Shown in pieces: positions 25,214-34,700 of a stretch of DNA of 64,000 nt. The notes beneath the pieces were generated by a model that worked only from the letters and a program-made list of their open reading frames with translations, did not search any database and was not told the origin of the DNA. The DNA is from an uncultured Acetobacterium sp. (GTDB lineage Bacteria; Bacillota; Clostridia; Eubacteriales; Eubacteriaceae): the NCBI RefSeq assembly GCF_963664135.1, contig NZ_OY760905.1, forward strand, positions 2,878,736 to 2,942,735. Direction: 5' to 3'. Every line of letters starts with the position of its first letter. The first letter of the stretch is position 1. The translations under genes were made by a program, and so were the position numbers.

Positions 25214-25697
25214 AATGCTATCCTTTCATTTTTCTTCAATTATATTACGTTATAAAGGTCAAATGCTATAAGAAATTTTTTTTCAGTTAACTTCACTTTC
25301 TATTAATATATAAATGATTAACAAAGAGTTTAAATCTTAGGTGTAGGTTCAAAAAAAATAGCAATGGAGCGTGGGGTTGGTGGAGTTGAAAAAATTGGCT
25401 GAAAAACTATTTAGGATTTAACAAATATTCAATTTTAAAAAATTAGTGTGATAACAGAATAGAAGAGCGTGTTCAATAATTTAATAGAGTTGGAATAAAT
25501 TAATCATTGTACTTTACAAATGCGTTATTAAGCAATAAAATGGAGTGGAAATTGACAAATAATAATTTTCATAAAGACAAGATCTGTCCAGGTATATTTG
25601 TTATACTGTCATTAAATCAAATAAGAAAACAAGTTTTCAATAGAGTGTTATTAAAGAAATATAGAAATGGTTTGAATTCTTGTTTGTGAGGGAGCAT
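25214..25697. other. Intergenic stretch before the WYL operon
   Basis: Contains the left copy of the 35-bp direct repeat (25369-25404) and AT-rich DNA. A TTGACA at 25552 and a TATACT at 25602 occur but not at promoter spacing. A 60-codon open frame at 25507-25689 has no ribosome site and is not called. Confidence 0.5.
25369..25404 (+). repeat. Left copy of a ~35-bp imperfect direct repeat
   Basis: Starts CGTGGGGTTGGTGGAGTTGA at 25370 and continues with AAAAATTGGCTGAAA; the copy at 30290-30325 matches at about 30 of 35 positions. The two copies enclose exactly the WYL gene and the two large genes after it. Confidence 0.75.
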
Positions 25698-26663
25698 ATG
25701 GCTGGAACAAATAATGAGAGTAAAAATTATCGAATTTTAAGTATTCATGATCGGCTTAATCGAGGAGAAGTAATCAACAAAAAGGATGCGGCAAAACGTT
25801 ATGCGGTTGATGAACGAACAATTCAACGGGATATCGCAGATTTAAAGATTTTTCTTGAAAAAGATTTTTCGCAAAGAGAAATAGTGTATGATCGTCAGCA
25901 ATGTGGTTATGTAATTAAACAGCGTGGAGAAATATCATTTTCAGACAGTGATATCTTTTCTGTGTGTAAAATCTTACTTGATTCCCGAGCTTTTTCTAAA
26001 GTTGATATGAAAAGAATTTTGGATACCCTTGTGATGCAGTGCGACGATAGGAAAAGCATTGCTGAAATGATTGCTAATGAACGTTTTTATTACACACCAC
26101 CAAAACATGATAAGTCGATTATTGATGATATTTGGAAGATTAGTCAAAGTATTCGACATCAAAATATTGTTAATATTGAATATGAGAAGCAAGATGGAAC
26201 TATCAGTAAATACGCTATTAATCCAGTAGGTCTGGTGTTCAATGAATATTATTTTTATTTAATCGGAGAAAAGAATGGATTAGATAATCCTATTTCACAA
26301 GTATATCGGGTGGATCGCTTAAAAAAATTCGAGGTTACTGAAGATTGTTTTGATAAGAGTGAAAAAGACCGTTTCAAAGAAGGCGAGTTTAGAAAACGTG
26401 TACAATTTATGTATACAGGAGCGCTTAAAAAAATCACCTTTAAATTCTGGGGGGATTCACTGGAAGCTGTTTTGGATCGGTTACCTACAGCTAAAGTTAT
26501 CAATCAATCAGGAAAAGAAAGTATCATTGAGGCTGAAGTTTATGGTGAAGGGGTAAAAAGATGGCTTTTGTCCCAATGCGAATATTTAGAAGTCTTGAAA
26601 CCGCAAAATTATCGAGATGAGGTTTTGGAAACGCTAAAAAAAATGAGATCAAATTATAGATGA
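25698..26663 (+). CDS. WYL-domain transcriptional regulator, 321 aa
   Basis: N-terminal DeoR/HTH_11-type winged helix (residues ~12-70; RILSIHDRLNRGEV, KKDAAKRYAVDERTIQRDIA) followed by a WYL domain (~150-235; NIEYEKQDGTISKYAINPVGLV, EYYFYLIGEKNG, YRVDRLKKFEV) and the WCX-like C-terminus (VLKPQNYRDEVLETLKKM). WYL proteins are ligand-sensing regulators and are often linked to phage defence loci. ATG at 25698 is chosen because GAGGG lies upstream; the frame also contains a TTG at 25680. It is 97 bp upstream of, and codirectional with, two large uncharacterised genes, probably their regulator. Confidence 0.9.
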   Translation: MAGTNNESKNYRILSIHDRLNRGEVINKKDAAKRYAVDERTIQRDIADLKIFLEKDFSQREIVYDRQQCGYVIKQRGEISFSDSDIFSVCKILLDSRAFSKVDMKRILDTLVMQCDDRKSIAEMIANERFYYTPPKHDKSIIDDIWKISQSIRHQNIVNIEYEKQDGTISKYAINPVGLVFNEYYFYLIGEKNGLDNPISQVYRVDRLKKFEVTEDCFDKSEKDRFKEGEFRKRVQFMYTGALKKITFKFWGDSLEAVLDRLPTAKVINQSGKESIIEAEVYGEGVKRWLLSQCEYLEVLKPQNYRDEVLETLKKMRSNYR

Positions 26664-26760
26664 GAATTCCATTAATAATAACGGTATATAAATGTTTGTA
26701 ATTAAGTTTAAGAAGCTAATTTGATAATTAAATATGTTTATTTTAAGGAGACGGTAAATT

Positions 26761-28560
26761 ATGAATTCGGAAGAATTAATAAAAAACAAACTAACAAATC
26801 TGAAAAAAGAATATCAAGCGAAAATTAATGTAGAAATTGAATCAATTGAACAAAAGCGCCGAACAACGGCTTCCAGTTCAAGCATTTTTGGAAAAATCAA
26901 AGCAACGGGAAATGCAGCTCTTGAAAAAGGGCAAAAAGAATTGGTAAAACGGAATTATCCGAATGTAACGATTGTTCCCGATATTTCAGAACAAATGTTA
27001 ATAAACATATCAAAACTCTTAGAAAAGCAAGTCGATCCAAAATTAATTATTGGGATTATAGATACGTCATTACTTCATAACGGTACTAAAGGTTATGTTT
27101 TTACAGGCGAAAAAATATGTCTAATACAAGGTGAAAACAAAGAAGTGATTGAGTTAGCGAACATATGTAATGTTAAAATGAATAAAATTAACATTAATGA
27201 TGGTAAAGATGGTTTAGATCCTCGGTATGAAGATGTTATTTGCATTTCATTTAATGATAAAGAAGATTCTGTGATTCGAACATTTCCTCTTGAACCTATT
27301 TTTGATATTTTAAAAACAATTTATGAAGAAACAACTGAATTTGAAGAAACTGACCAACGAATAAAACAAGAAAGTTTAAGTGACATTGGAAAAATGAACT
27401 TTGTAAAAATTGCAGTTAATTATTTAATCGCTGATGATGGAGTGATTGACCCAAATGAGTACGCCTCATTAGTTTCGTTAATTTCAACATTCGATTTTGA
27501 TAAAAATCAAACTGATGAGCTTCGCGAATATAGATTGAAAAGTAGCGATTTTCCCCAAACTACAGACTTGATTGATGGATTGATGAAAGAAGTCCCTGCT
27601 GGGAGTCGAGAGGCTATTAGTTTAAATTTGATTTATAGTTTACTTTCACTTAGAAAAGAAACAGTGGGGAATTGGGGAGATGATTTGATACTAAATGAAA
27701 TTCAAATGTATTTGGAAATTTCAACAAGCAAAATACAGTTTTTGGTAAATGAGATTTTGAATGAAATACGAATTGAAAAGGAACGTTTATCGGATGACAA
27801 AATAAAGGAGATTGCTAGTAATACTTTAGCAGCAGGTTCAGCAGTTGGCATACCGTTTGCTGCACTGGCAGCGACAGGAGTAATCACAGGATGGGGCGGC
27901 CTTTCAGGTGGATTGTTTGCATTAGCTTTCGCTTCAACAGGTGGTATTATTGTAGGAGTAACAGCAATCAGTGCTGCAAGCTTTGGTGCTTACAAAGGTG
28001 TCAAATATCTTACTGGGGGGAACTCAACAGAAAAATACTTATATCGACAGGCAAAATTACAGGCATCATTAATGGTTCAACAAAAAACGACTAACATGTT
28101 GTTACAAGATATCAATTGGATAACGGATGAGTTAGAGGGTGTGATTACTTTAAGTGATCAAGTTGTTGGAGAAAACAGGAAAATACAGCTCGAGTTTGAT
28201 CAATTAAAAAACTATATTAGAAAAATGCATAATGTTTCAAGTGCAGCAAAGGTATCAGAAGAAAAGCGGATTTATGAAGAAAAAGAATTATTGTTAACAA
28301 AAATACCGAATAAGTTAGACGTCGTCAAGCTTGAAATGCTGGGAGAAAAATCTGTTGATTGGGATAAATTTTCTAGTCTTATTTACAATGTATTTGAAGA
28401 AATTGGAGGTGAATGGATGCTGAAAATGAATATGCGAGTAGAAGACTACAATGCCGCATTAAATATACTTACGGATATGGGATACTTCAAAACATCAGCA
28501 GGATTCGAAAGTACCGCCAAGCTAGGTTTTCAAAAAATAAGAGATACAGTAGGATGTTAA
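26761..28560 (+). CDS. TerB-like protein with glycine-rich membrane hairpin, 599 aa (candidate defence component)
   Basis: Not matched to a named family as a whole. Residues ~100-190 may form a PH/GRAM-like beta domain (KGYVFTGEKICLIQG, DVICISFNDKEDSVIRTF). Residues ~210-345 look like a TerB-type helical domain with the acidic loop ADDGVIDPNEYASL. Residues ~360-425 are a glycine/alanine-rich hydrophobic hairpin (GIPFAALAATGVITGWGG, GGIIVGVTAISAASFGA). A coiled coil and a winged-like end follow. ATG at 26761 has AAGGAG 10 nt upstream. The next gene begins 1 bp after its stop, so the two products are likely partners. It lies behind a WYL regulator and inside a direct repeat. Confidence 0.75.
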   Translation: MNSEELIKNKLTNLKKEYQAKINVEIESIEQKRRTTASSSSIFGKIKATGNAALEKGQKELVKRNYPNVTIVPDISEQMLINISKLLEKQVDPKLIIGIIDTSLLHNGTKGYVFTGEKICLIQGENKEVIELANICNVKMNKININDGKDGLDPRYEDVICISFNDKEDSVIRTFPLEPIFDILKTIYEETTEFEETDQRIKQESLSDIGKMNFVKIAVNYLIADDGVIDPNEYASLVSLISTFDFDKNQTDELREYRLKSSDFPQTTDLIDGLMKEVPAGSREAISLNLIYSLLSLRKETVGNWGDDLILNEIQMYLEISTSKIQFLVNEILNEIRIEKERLSDDKIKEIASNTLAAGSAVGIPFAALAATGVITGWGGLSGGLFALAFASTGGIIVGVTAISAASFGAYKGVKYLTGGNSTEKYLYRQAKLQASLMVQQKTTNMLLQDINWITDELEGVITLSDQVVGENRKIQLEFDQLKNYIRKMHNVSSAAKVSEEKRIYEEKELLLTKIPNKLDVVKLEMLGEKSVDWDKFSSLIYNVFEEIGGEWMLKMNMRVEDYNAALNILTDMGYFKTSAGFESTAKLGFQKIRDTVGC

Positions 28561-28561
28561 G

Positions 28562-30190
28562 ATGATAAGTAAAAAAATATCAACGGAGTTGCTAAACGAA
28601 ATAGCCGAATTGCATGCTGTTAGTAATCACCAGATGAATAAGGCCACTATGCATTTGGACAGAGATTCTGAATTATTAAAACAAACTAAAGAAGAACTAA
28701 GATTCACTTTAGATAATAGCAAGTGCGATGATAACGCAGCATTTATTGCTTCTTTAAATGAGATTGAAGTCAATATTCAAGCTGATATTGTATTTGATTC
28801 GGGCATGTTTAAAGAAATAGATATGATTTTGAACGAAAATAATAATCTTAATCAAGAAAATATACTTGTAAGAGAATTAGAATCACCTGAAAAAATTGAA
28901 GTTTTTTCTGAAGTAGATGATTGGTCTAAAATGTTTAATGAAGCAAGAATTTATGGAGAAAAAAATCAAATAGATTTAAAAAATCCTTATGACAATTTAT
29001 TCTCCGCCTATGCAAATATGGAAATCCGTCATAAGTTGATTGATGAATTGGAGTTATCACATTTGGATAAGTCAGACTATGCTATTGCAGCAGGAGCTGG
29101 AATTTTGGCTGGTATAGTTGATGCAGTATTTGTTGGAACGATTGGCAAAGGTGGAGACGTTTCAAAATTGCAAGGTTGGACCGATGATCAATATGAAAAA
29201 ATAGTTAGTACATTTGCAAGCAACGCAAGCGCTGCTGACCAAATAAATAAATTAGATAAGAATAAATTGGGAGGAAAGGAATACGACGAGGCAAAAAAAC
29301 GTATTTTAAAAAGCGTAAGAGAGAAGTCGCATTCAACAAATGTATCATATTTGGAAGATAGGTTTAAAGTATTATATGACACTACTGGGGGGAGAAATTC
29401 AAAATTAGCTAGCGGGGGTGTTGTTAGTGGAATGAATACAGGTAATCATCATATACTGTCTTTAGCTCATGATCCTGGGCCTTTAGGGCTTGTTTTTTCG
29501 GTTATAGATCAATTAACTGGAAAAGCTACATTTATTGAAAATGGAAAGATCATCCGCGAAGCAACTCAAAATCTTAACGCCATAAATGGTGAGGAAGTAA
29601 AAGGAATAATTGATGCAGTTCATAACTGGTTTGGACATTGCTTATCAGATGTTTCTGGTTCAAGTAGCAGTAAATACCGTGGTTCTGGGTTACCAGCTCC
29701 ATTTTATGCAATCTTTCAGAAATTTCAATTTGGATCAATTCCTATTGATAATAAAGGAGCAACCGTTACTATAGCGCAGCTGACAGAAAAAATGTACAGA
29801 GAAGGATATGATTGCAGAGCGTTTACAACACAACTTATACCAGTATTAATCTATGAAGCGATTAACCGAATATTCTGGTTTTTAAAAAAGCATTTCTATT
29901 TAGGAAATACTGTCAAGGAAAGTTTGCCTTTTGGCAACGACAAAGACTTGCAACGGATGTTATTTGTTTCTGCAACATCGTTTACTGCAATTGATATAGG
30001 TCATGCTTCTGTAAAATCAATAAATATGGAGCCATTAACTTTTTTTATGACGTTGAATTATCCCGGTTTAATAAATTTTGGTTTTAAGTCCATCCAAATT
30101 ATCAGAAATCAAACACAGCATATTCAAAACATGGATAGGATTGATGCTGATATACAATCTGAGTGGGATAGAATAATATTAGAAGGTTGA
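28562..30190 (+). CDS. Uncharacterised partner protein with membrane segment, 542 aa (candidate defence component)
   Basis: No family recognised. Residues ~1-150 are helical (repeats of E/K-rich heptads), then a Gly/Ala hydrophobic segment YAIAAGAGILAGIVDAVFVG (~175-197) that could insert in a membrane or act as a glycine zipper. The C-terminal half includes HHILSLAHDPGPLGLVFSV (~295-315), NWFGHCLSDVSGSSSSKYRG (~355-375, with conserved-looking H, C and S residues) and several hydrophobic helices. The start lies 1 bp after the preceding stop with AGGATG as ribosome site, indicating translational coupling. Function is unknown; pairing with a TerB-like protein and a WYL regulator suggests a stress or phage-response system. 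Confidence 0.72.
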   Translation: MISKKISTELLNEIAELHAVSNHQMNKATMHLDRDSELLKQTKEELRFTLDNSKCDDNAAFIASLNEIEVNIQADIVFDSGMFKEIDMILNENNNLNQENILVRELESPEKIEVFSEVDDWSKMFNEARIYGEKNQIDLKNPYDNLFSAYANMEIRHKLIDELELSHLDKSDYAIAAGAGILAGIVDAVFVGTIGKGGDVSKLQGWTDDQYEKIVSTFASNASAADQINKLDKNKLGGKEYDEAKKRILKSVREKSHSTNVSYLEDRFKVLYDTTGGRNSKLASGGVVSGMNTGNHHILSLAHDPGPLGLVFSVIDQLTGKATFIENGKIIREATQNLNAINGEEVKGIIDAVHNWFGHCLSDVSGSSSSKYRGSGLPAPFYAIFQKFQFGSIPIDNKGATVTIAQLTEKMYREGYDCRAFTTQLIPVLIYEAINRIFWFLKKHFYLGNTVKESLPFGNDKDLQRMLFVSATSFTAIDIGHASVKSINMEPLTFFMTLNYPGLINFGFKSIQIIRNQTQHIQNMDRIDADIQSEWDRIILEG

Positions 30191-30289
30191 AGTTGAAATT
30201 ATTCAAAAAATTAAGATTATATAATATTAAGGGGATATTCATTATAGAAATTGAATAAACTGTTTGTTGGTAAAGTATAAAGTAATGTA

Positions 30290-30325
30290 CGTGGGGTGGG
30301 TGGAGTTAAAAATCTTGGTTGAAAT
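30290..30325 (+). repeat. Right copy of the ~35-bp imperfect direct repeat
   Basis: Starts CGTGGGGTGGGTGGAGTTAA at 30290; matches the 25369-25404 copy at about 30 of 35 positions in the same orientation, 4.9 kb away and 100 bp after the last gene of the WYL operon. Confidence 0.75.
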
Positions 30326-30392
30326 TACTGGAAATTTCTGATATAGTGATAACGATCATAGAATTTGTTGGGGGGGCTCTTGATAGTAACGC

Positions 30393-30468
30393 ACCTTCTC
30401 CGCCACCAAGAACAACGCATCAACATTGATGTTAGATAGAACCTGTTACGAAAGTAGCAGGTTTTTTT
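30393..30468 (+). repeat. Copy 3 of tRNA-Ser 3'-end/terminator repeat (segment boundary)
   Basis: ACCTTCTCCGCCACCAAGAA at 30393 followed by the CATCA/TGATG mini-hairpin and a terminator hairpin AACCTGTTAC / GTAGCAGGTT with T-run. The bases before the core, ATAGTAACGC, match those before copy 4 (ATAGTAATGC) but not copies 2 and 5. Confidence 0.86.
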
Positions 30469-30568
30469 AGTTGCGAAAAAAAGAAAAGATAAGCGTCTTT
30501 TAGTGATTATCTAGTATTTTGTCCGTTGTGATTATATAATAAGAATAAAACAGTATGAGGTATGACTG

Positions 30569-31264
30569 ATGAAAAAGAAATTAGCCTGGTTGTTGGCATT
30601 ATGTACAGTATTCACACTCGCTGCCGGCTGCACTCAAACCGAAAAAAAATCAGCTAATGCAGAAAGTGATATTTATGTTGGCTATATGACCGATGCCGAC
30701 CAATTCATCGATGTCCCGAATCTGCGTCAATATGGTGATTATACCTGTGGCACAACCTGTGTGCAGATGTTGATGAATTACCTTTATCCGCAGATTGGCG
30801 ATAAAAATCTCTCAACCTACGAACATGATCTGGGAACAACCCCAGCGGATGGCACGACGCCGCAGCAGATTTATGACTATTTTAAAGCACAAGGGGTTGA
30901 TGTTGAGAGAAAAAAGCAGATTACGATGGAAGAACTGGTTTCCTTGATTGATGCTGGTGATCCGGTGATGATGTGCATTCAGGCCTGGAGTGATGAGTAT
31001 AACACAACCGATCCCAATGGAGCGGATCACGCATATCTTGCTGATGGGCACTGGGTGATTTGTGTCGGGTATAAAAAGACCGCGGATGGGTATCAGTTCT
31101 ATTTTAATGATCCTGCCTGCGTCGGTCATTGTCTGATGTCGCAGCGTGATCTTGAGAGTCGGTGGATTGATATGGATGGAGCCGGAACGATCTACAAACA
31201 CTTTGGATTTGTTATAAAAGGTACGACCGAATTTAATGATGATGGGGTGTTCTACCTCGATTAA
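30569..31264 (+). CDS. C39-like peptidase-domain lipoprotein, 231 aa
   Basis: Lipoprotein signal (WLLALCTVFTLAAGC, lipobox cysteine at about residue 21). The mature part is a papain-like C39 family domain: catalytic Cys in YTCGTTCVQMLMNYL, His in DGHWVICVGY, Asp in YFNDPACVG. It is predicted to be membrane-anchored outside the cell and could cleave peptides or transfer acyl groups. ATG at 30569 has GAGGT upstream. A hairpin CCCTGTCA/TGACAGGG at 31291-31318 may end the transcript. It is a stand-alone gene right after tRNA repeat copy 3. Confidence 0.85.
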   Translation: MKKKLAWLLALCTVFTLAAGCTQTEKKSANAESDIYVGYMTDADQFIDVPNLRQYGDYTCGTTCVQMLMNYLYPQIGDKNLSTYEHDLGTTPADGTTPQQIYDYFKAQGVDVERKKQITMEELVSLIDAGDPVMMCIQAWSDEYNTTDPNGADHAYLADGHWVICVGYKKTADGYQFYFNDPACVGHCLMSQRDLESRWIDMDGAGTIYKHFGFVIKGTTEFNDDGVFYLD

Positions 31265-31311
31265 AAAGATTTCCATTATATAGTTAGTGGCCCTGTCAGT
31301 TATAAAAGGTT

Positions 31312-31428
31312 GACAGGGAACTGGGAACTACTTTTACTATCATCACCCATGACCGGCGGGTTGCAGAAAAAGCAGACCGTATTGTTGAAATTTTAGATGG
31401 TCGCATTTCTCAGGACATCGTGAAATGA
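31312..31428 (+). pseudogene. 3' fragment of an ABC transporter ATP-binding protein gene
   Basis: The frame reads DRELGTTFTIITHDRRVAEK then ADRIVEILDGRI and stops at 31426-31428. THD...A..ADRI...DGRI is the H-loop and C-terminal end of MacB/LolD-type ATPases. The rest of the gene is missing, replaced on the left by the lipoprotein gene and its hairpin, so this is an insertion or deletion scar. Confidence 0.8.
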
Positions 31429-31720
31429 TGTAAACATGAAGTATTAAGTAATCAGCTATATTTATAGTTAACAAGTTTGGTTAAAGAATTTGAGTAGAAT
31501 ATTGACTCGCTGATATCCAATTCGAGGGGATAGATTTCCCTGGCTTTTTCCAGAGGTAATAAACGTTCAAATCTTGTCAAACAAAATGAGTTGTGATTGA
31601 AATAATTTTATTGAAAATAAATAATCGAAAGAGTATAATCCAAATTAAAGGAATTTTCAAAAAGAAGTATGGAAAGAATAGCGAAGCAATGGTAATAAAA
31701 AATTTGAAAGTGAGTACTGA

Positions 31721-34700
31721 ATGAAAAAGGGAATGAAAAGAGGGGTGAGTCTAGTTATTGCCATGTTGATGATAATAAGTATGATGCCTTTCAGTGTGTT
31801 GGCAGAGGATTTAAAAACTTTGAATGAGGAAATAGTTAACCAGGATAGTCTGGGTGGTGACAATCCAACAGTATCGACCGATAGCTTGGAAACGGTAAAC
31901 CCTACCCAAGTAATAGAGACATTTGAAAGCGAGGATTATTTAAGCCAGGAAGAATCAGTAAAGGCAATTCATAAACCGGCAAATTGGTTTGAAAGCAAAA
32001 TAGAGGGCCAGAAAAATCAAACAGGAACTGATCAAATAACAACAAGTTATAATAATACATTAAAAGTTGAAATAGATCAGACTCAGAAAGCAACTCAAAC
32101 GATTCAGACAAGTGCAGTGGAAAATGGATTTGAATATATCGGCTACAATGATGGCGTTAGCATTTCTCGATATACTGGAGCAGGAGTTAACGTTATTGTT
32201 CCCGAAACTTTAGGTGGGAAAAAAGTGTTGATGATAGGGGAGGGGGCTTTCTATAATAACAGAACATTACAAAGCATCAGCCTGCCAAGCGGAGTAACAA
32301 CTATTGGTCGAGGTGCTTTTTGTTGGTGTGAGAATTTAACAACGATTGCCTTCCCTAATGCCTTGACAGTCATTGGGGAAGGAGCCTTTTTGGGTTGTAC
32401 ATCATTAACAGATATTACTTTACCCGACGGTGTGACAGCCATCGAATCCAGCGCTTTTGCAGGATGTACATCGCTAACAAGTATGATTATACCAAACGCG
32501 GTTTCTGCCATTAGTGATGGAACTTTTGCCAATTGTGAATCGCTAAAAGATATTACTTTATCCAACAGGCTCACAACCATTGGAATGTATTCATTTCAGT
32601 TGTGCACAAGTTTAACCGGCATTACACTGCCAGATACTGTTGTATCAATTGGGGAGGCGGCCTTTAATCAATGCAGCGAAATAACGAATGTCACATTACC
32701 TGACAGTGTAACAATCATCGGTGATAGTGCTTTTGATGGGTGCAGTGGATTAACCGGTATTACCCTTTCAAAGGGTCTTACTTCTCTTAGCAATGGTTTA
32801 TTTTATGACTGCATCAGCTTAACCAGCATCGTATTACCAAATAATATCACCACTATTGGTGAAAGTGTTTTTGAAGGATGCAATAAGTTAACGACTATTA
32901 CATTGCCGAGTAATATTACAGCTATTGGAGATAGAGCTTTTCTGCAGTGCTTGTCATTAACAAATATTATTCTTCCAAATGGTGTGATATCGATAGGTGT
33001 TGATGCTTTTAATTCTTGTGGATGGCTAACAAGTATCACAATACCAGATAGTGTCACAACCATTAGCGACAGGATGTTTTATGAATGTGAGCGGTTAACA
33101 AGTATCATAATACCAAATAGTGTCACAACAATTGGCACATCTGCTTTTGCTAGGTGTAAAGCATTAAAAAGCATAACCCTTCCGGAGAATATCACAACCA
33201 TCAGCGATCTGGCCTTTTCGGAGGACTATGAGTTGACAAATATACTAATACCAAATGGCGTCACAAGAATTGGTAATGATGCATTTCATGAGTGTACGTC
33301 GTTAAAAAACATGGTGTTGCCGAATAGTCTCATATCAATTGACGACAATGCTTTTACAGGTTGTGTTGGATTAACGAGTATATCAATCCCGAATGGTGTA
33401 AAGTCTATTGGACATGGCAGCTTTGCATATTGTTTCAGTTTAAAAAGCATGGTGTTGCCGAATAGTCTCACATCGATTGGATTCGGTGCTTTTATGGGGT
33501 GTAGTGAATTAACAAGCATTACGATTCCTAATAATGTTACTGCCATCAAAGTATATACGTTCGACAGCTGTGAAAAGCTTATTAAAATTGCGATCCCACC
33601 AAATGTAACAACTATTGAAGACGACGCATTTAAAAACACCAACAATATAACGTTTTATGGTGCAAAAAATTCTTTTGCTGAAGCATATGCAATTAAAAAC
33701 AACATACCATTTATAATTGATGAGAGCATTATAGATATAAACAGCTTCACAACAGATAAGGCATCAGAACAATATGTGAATACAGAAATAAAATTAGACG
33801 CAAAAGTAACTGGTGGAATTGCTCCTTATCAATATAAATTCTATTACAAGTTGGGGCCGGATACAACTGTTATTCAGGAATACGGAGTAACAAATACTGC
33901 AACTTTTAAGCCAGCAAATGCGGGGAACTACACCTTATATGTTGATGTAAAAGATGCTGATGGTAACGTAGTAACTAAAAGTATTGAGAATTATAGCGTA
34001 ATTTTTAAGTGCACTTACCAAACTCATGTTCAAAATGTTGGTTGGCAGGGATGGAAAAACGGCGGTGAGATGAGTGGAACCTCAGGAAAATCCTATCGTC
34101 TTGAAGGGATTGAAATCAATGTTGATAATCTTGGATATGACATCGGCGTTGACTATCAAACCCAGATTGAGAATCTCGGATGGCAAGGCTTTAAAAGCAA
34201 TGGTGACATGAGCGGAACCTCCGGAAAAGGTTTGCGATTGGAAGCCATTCAAATAAAACTCACTGGAGCCGATGCGGATAAATGCGATATCTATTATCAG
34301 GTTCACGCCCAAAATTATGGTTGGCTCGGATGGGCAAAAAATAGTGAAAGTGCAGGAACAGAAGGCTTTGGGTATCGTCTGGAAGCCATCAAAATTGTGG
34401 TGGTTCCAAAAGGAGATCCAGCCCCAGGAACAACGGATCAACCCTTTGCTAAGAATGTCTATTGTAGTTATCAGACTCAGATCCAGAATATTGGCTGGCA
34501 GGGATGGATGTCAAAAGGCGACGTCAGTGGAACTAATGGAAAGGGTCTGCGATTGGAAGGTATCGAAATTAAAACCAGTGATCCGGCAAACCTGGGTATT
34601 GACTATCAAACCCAAGTGGAAAACATCGGATGGCAGGGTTTTAAAAGTAACGGCGAAATGAGCGGAACTTCAGGACAATCCCTGCGCCTGGAAGCCATTC

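Larger units (their letters stand above)
30191..30568. other. Intergenic stretch with right direct-repeat copy and tRNA repeat copy 3
   Basis: Apart from the two repeats listed separately, no gene is seen. It separates the WYL cassette from the C39-like lipoprotein gene. Confidence 0.6.

Noticed and set aside
25507..25689. 60-codon open frame upstream of the WYL gene
   Set aside because: TTG start, no ribosome site, no family pattern; it lies in the leader region of the WYL operon.
32251..33645. Several minus-strand open frames inside the LRR gene
   Set aside because: Mirror frames caused by the 69-bp repeat periodicity; no ribosome sites or family match.
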